From the NCBI GenBank assembly GCA_964575975.1, contig CAZNTU010000017.1, positions 1 to 46,719 on the forward strand: a stretch of DNA of 46,719 nt, written 5' to 3'. The stretch is from G963674505 sp964575975. Lineage in GTDB: Bacteria > Desulfobacterota > Desulfobacteria > Desulfobacterales > SKZT01. Both the position numbers and the translations under genes were made by a program. This document shows positions 45,101 through 46,719 of this stretch, piece by piece. The notes under the pieces are model-generated. The model saw nothing but the letters and a program-made list of their open reading frames with translations, searched no databases and was not told the origin of the DNA. Within the stretch, counting starts at the first letter, position 1. The number at the start of each line of letters is the position of its first letter.

Positions 45101-45814
45101 CCCGGAGGGACCGAAACGGGTTCCATGTTCCACGATATCCTGGAAAACATCGACTTCCGGAAGGCCCTGGACGCCCCGGAAAGGGAGGAAGGCAAAACGC
45201 ATCCTTTTTTGGAAGACCCCGAAACCAGGGAATTGATCCAAAGGCAAATGGAAATCCACCGGGTCGAGCCCCGATGGACGGAACCGGTCTGCGAAGTGAT
45301 ATTCGACACGTTGAGAACCCCGATCCCCCAGCTTTCGGAAAGCTTCTCGCTCGCCTCTCTCTCCAAGGAAGACCGCCTTCACGAGGCGGAGTTCTATTTC
45401 CCCCACCCCATGCCTTACCGCCCGGACATCCCGGCATGCGAAACGTGCGAAGGATACGTTCGGGGTTTCGTGGACCTGATTTTCAAGCACGAAGGCAAAT
45501 TCTACGTGGCCGACTGGAAATCCAACATTCTGGACGACGGCTACGACCGGCCCTCGCTGGAAACGAGCATGAAACGCTCCGGCTACGACCTTCAATACAG
45601 GATTTACACGGTCGCGACGCTAAAATGGCTTTCCAACGCCCTGGGCGACCGCTTCGACCCGGACAGGGACTTCGGGGGCGTCTTCTATTTCTACATCCGA
45701 GGCATGGGCGGAAAAAACGGAGATGGCGTATACCATGTTCCCGCCGCCGACCTGGGGCCGCTCGGAGAATTGGAAAGGGGACTGCTGAACGAATGGGGGC
45801 CGGCCTTTGCTTGA
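42122..45814 (+). CDS. recB: Exodeoxyribonuclease V beta subunit (helicase-nuclease)
   Basis: A 1230-residue RecB. Walker A is EASAGTGKTYT (Lys28); the UvrD/SF1 motifs continue with TFTEKAACELKMRIR, HTIHGFCQSVLKDYAF, FVDEFQDTDPIQW near residue 370, VIGDPKQAIYAFRGAD, and KVRIMTMHVAKGLEFPVVF. The C-terminal nuclease domain holds GSMFHDILENIDF and VADWKSNILDDGYDRPS near residue 1130, the Asp-x-Lys centre, then YDLQYRIYTVATLKWL. The ATG at 42122 is chosen; an in-frame GTG three codons upstream is possible. recD, normally next, is absent here. Confidence 0.95.
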   Translation: MEYIPITDIEKIDLTRHAIIEASAGTGKTYTIENLVARMLIERPGISLENILLVTFTEKAACELKMRIRAKLETELGKIEDAVQRKKIETALDSFDSASIHTIHGFCQSVLKDYAFENGAPFQWEIVEDETLFERLLKEQIRKTWVCEFGECLPDLLELSGFGGKKDKFESSVLSAALSFKECSGDRIQPKFDPESFSKAGETIGRMRNLVRDLKRLASEGDFCRGFDDLNCHKKKKDTLTEKIVEPLSRLLPKIDPDRFKFSLLMDVLSHVHDKGVDCLRPPYLKKGPNPEACPHWEIVANRLESLHECYVSVKNALAVGSIYRLQKDARAEKAKKGWVSFDDMLSQVRDALFSPRGEQLAETLRKKYKAAFVDEFQDTDPIQWEIFKRIFLQGEEESPENLLFVIGDPKQAIYAFRGADVYAYLGARKEMENLGRRGFANCYSLSVNWRSEPGLIKAFNRLFPARDWFSQYEEKNAFSIRYLPVEAPEEVMRKFSIEKDESARGFLNIVDLNDACPKDKPSLAAAKPVLARFVAEEIRRLVAPGAIRHGRKGEAAVDLTYGDICVLVRGKNDAPMLEQELRRLNIPYSYYKKPGLFYSDEAFFLSLVFRAILDPGDVSSLRKALLTPFFSFEPDALHFVEELPPAHPVKSLFFEWGEKAMARRWGRLFQSLMEDSGLAFRESCKIDWERSHTNYRQIFEHLHDVAYRQNLDFRGMAAVLDGYRKGTATAEEGVDLHQIETEEKKVRIMTMHVAKGLEFPVVFVYGGLTQPGNYGKGYCVFHETFQDGSPPCKVFDLSESVGKEKQYLEDAEEDKRLYYVALTRARLKLYCPYREWEQKQLWVGPVSRIVTPALKCAFGPESGFSEAEFPECVSWHRLEFDQTGEETVADSNGGKISGREGDAEEEQDRGSGAEDGRFLPTPLVPKTPAFLNRKIELASFSSIHRMIAGRASSAGAEPFGFSALTEKAREDDEIVASPRVRAEDGSAGPDDIPGGTETGSMFHDILENIDFRKALDAPEREEGKTHPFLEDPETRELIQRQMEIHRVEPRWTEPVCEVIFDTLRTPIPQLSESFSLASLSKEDRLHEAEFYFPHPMPYRPDIPACETCEGYVRGFVDLIFKHEGKFYVADWKSNILDDGYDRPSLETSMKRSGYDLQYRIYTVATLKWLSNALGDRFDPDRDFGGVFYFYIRGMGGKNGDGVYHVPAADLGPLGELERGLLNEWGPAFA

Positions 45815-45871
45815 CAATCGCGAATAGACAATGTTTTTTGAAATGTCTGAATGGTTGGCCTAAAACAACCC

Positions 45872-45900
45872 TTGACCATTTCATTTATGATGGCTATACT
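45872..45900 (+). promoter_or_regulatory. mazEF promoter
   Basis: TTGACC -35 (45872-45877), 17-bp spacer, TATACT -10 (45895-45900), each 5 of 6 with consensus. The start point near 45907 gives a leader of about 20 nt ending in GGAGGTGG and the mazE ATG. Confidence 0.8.
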
Positions 45901-45926
45901 TCGGATATACATAGGGAGGTGGCCGC

Positions 45927-46175
45927 ATGCTTGCAAAAATTCAGAAATGGGGAAATAGCCAAGGACTTCGTCTTACAAAAAACCTGCTCGCCGATGCGCA
46001 GCTTGGAGTCGGTGACGAGGTGGATATCAGTGTGAAAGACGGTATTATGATTGTCACGCCTGCCAAAAAGATACGCGGCAAGCACAGTCTCAAGGATCTT
46101 GTCGCACGTATTCCTGATAATTACCAAACCAGCGAAGTCGACTGGGGTGATCCGGTTGGCAAGGAGGTCTGGTAA
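45927..46175 (+). CDS. mazE: MazE-like antitoxin
   Basis: An 82-residue AbrB/MazE swapped-hairpin protein: AKIQKWGNSQGLRLTKNLLADAQL, then GDEVDISVKDGIMIVTPAK. The acidic, disordered C-terminus (YQTSEVDWGDPVGKEVW) is the part that binds and blocks the toxin. The N-terminal domain dimer binds its own promoter. GGAGGTGG lies before the ATG. The next gene begins immediately after the stop. Confidence 0.95.
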   Translation: MLAKIQKWGNSQGLRLTKNLLADAQLGVGDEVDISVKDGIMIVTPAKKIRGKHSLKDLVARIPDNYQTSEVDWGDPVGKEVW

Positions 46176-46511
46176 ATGGCTGCTTATGTCCCTAAGCAAG
46201 GGGACATTATCGTAATCACTTTTGATCCACAATCTGGTCATGAGCAGAAGGGGCGACGCCCTGCTTTGGTTGTAAGCAAGGACCTGTTCAATCGAAGCAC
46301 AGGCTTGGCTATTGTGTGCCCGGTAACGAACACAGAGCGCGGTTTTCCCTTTCACGTCCCTATACCAAAAGACAGCAAGCTGACCGGTTTCATTATGGTT
46401 GAGCAAGTTAAATCTGTTGATTTTCGCGCTCGCCGTGCCAAGAGAATCGAACGTATCAGTGATGAGTTGCTGTCTGAAGTGCTGTCCATACTGGATGCAT
46501 GCATGTATTAG
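46176..46511 (+). CDS. mazF: MazF-family endoribonuclease toxin
   Basis: A 111-residue MazF/PemK ribosome-independent mRNA interferase: YVPKQGDIIVITFDPQSGHEQKGRRPALVVS contains the Arg of the active site; TGLAIVCPVT (Thr) follows, and GFIMVEQVKSVDFRARRAKRI is the standard C-terminal part. Complete length for the family. Start codon abuts the antitoxin stop. The pair has lower GC than recBC next to it, in line with a mobile toxin-antitoxin module. Confidence 0.95.
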   Translation: MAAYVPKQGDIIVITFDPQSGHEQKGRRPALVVSKDLFNRSTGLAIVCPVTNTERGFPFHVPIPKDSKLTGFIMVEQVKSVDFRARRAKRIERISDELLSEVLSILDACMY

Positions 46512-46719
46512 CAGGCCAGCCAGGCGCTTGAGAGGGACCTGGCGGGCAGTGCCACTTTCGCAATAATTTCTGCAAACAAATTTCCGGATCTTGCGCGCAG
46601 TCAAGCGCCCCGGGACCCCAGACCTGGGGTGATGAAAATTATCGTCGATCAAGCTATATTAATGCGTCGGTTTTTGTTCCGGCGAAACCGAGTGAGGACA
46701 AACTAATAATCAATAATCA
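46512..46719. other. Intergenic end of window, hairpins only
   Basis: No gene supported. GCCAGG/CCTGGC arms (46519-46524 and 46538-46543) form a hairpin just after mazF, and ACCCCAG/CTGGGGT (46615-46630) a second one; neither has a T-run. The last 20 bases are AT-rich repeats (AATAATCAATAATCA), like those at the left edge. Confidence 0.45.

Noticed and set aside
46632..46703. Short open frame beginning MKIIVDQAI at the right edge
   Set aside because: Only about 23 codons before a stop and no ribosome site.

Overview
The window looks like a chromosomal piece from a Gram-negative anaerobe. Gram-negative: two outer-envelope lipoproteins or exported proteins, an outer-membrane beta-barrel, a CsgG-like protein and RecBC. 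Anaerobe: class III ribonucleotide reductase with its radical SAM activase, a rubredoxin, a second radical SAM/SPASM enzyme and a two-[4Fe-4S] QueG-like protein. Base composition is moderately GC-rich; the mazEF end and the 30.3-30.8 kb interval are visibly more AT-rich. A Desulfobacterota-like or neighbouring uncultured lineage would fit, but this is inference; there is no rRNA or other phylogenetic marker here.

Layout. (1) 0.3-11.5 kb, minus strand: a surface-glycan cluster with four GT2-type proteins (one with two catalytic domains), a GT61 enzyme, a GT39-type membrane glycosyltransferase, an MsbA/PglK-type ABC exporter, a UDP-galactopyranose-mutase-like flavoprotein and a small membrane protein that is a paralogue of that flavoprotein's C-terminal membrane domain. 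(2) 11.9-18.7 kb: an M20 amidohydrolase, a QueG-like iron-sulfur protein, a ChaN-like lipoprotein and nrdD-nrdG. In front of nrdD there is a sigma70-type promoter between and overlapping two NrdR boxes exactly 31 bp apart, followed by a strong leader hairpin. (3) 18.7-25.2 kb: an MFS transporter, a minus-strand operon (CaiB/BaiF CoA-transferase, small membrane protein, DUF218/ElyC-like protein), then a CsgG-TPR-thrombospondin-3 protein and an outer-membrane beta-barrel.

(4) 25.3-30.2 kb is the most unusual part: a tightly packed seven-gene operon with a thymidylate-synthase-fold protein, a HAD hydrolase, a ParB/sulfiredoxin-fold protein, dCMP deaminase, a second thymidylate-synthase-fold domain fused behind an MtrA-like (methyltransferase subunit A-like) domain, a PAS protein and a DUF5615 PIN-like toxin. 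Both TS-like proteins keep the E. coli ThyA catalytic Cys-Arg-Asn spacing, yet both carry Asn where ThyA has the pterin-contacting Asp169. Deamination of dCMP to dUMP followed by methylation is the obvious reading; the role of two TS-like proteins, the phosphatase and the ParB-like protein is open. A DUF433 antitoxin-like gene lies convergent to the toxin, and an inverted, decayed copy of the end of the radical SAM gene lies between them.

(5) 30.8-38.2 kb: radical SAM/SPASM enzyme divergent from an atypical CX4C rubredoxin, an MFS transporter, a class I aminotransferase divergent from a MocR-type regulator that is translationally coupled to endonuclease V, and a small lipoprotein. (6) 38.4-46.5 kb: recC-recB without recD, then mazEF behind its own strong promoter. 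No tRNA, rRNA, CRISPR array, transposase or phage structural gene was found. All coordinates and domain calls come from reading the sequence by eye; no database search was run.
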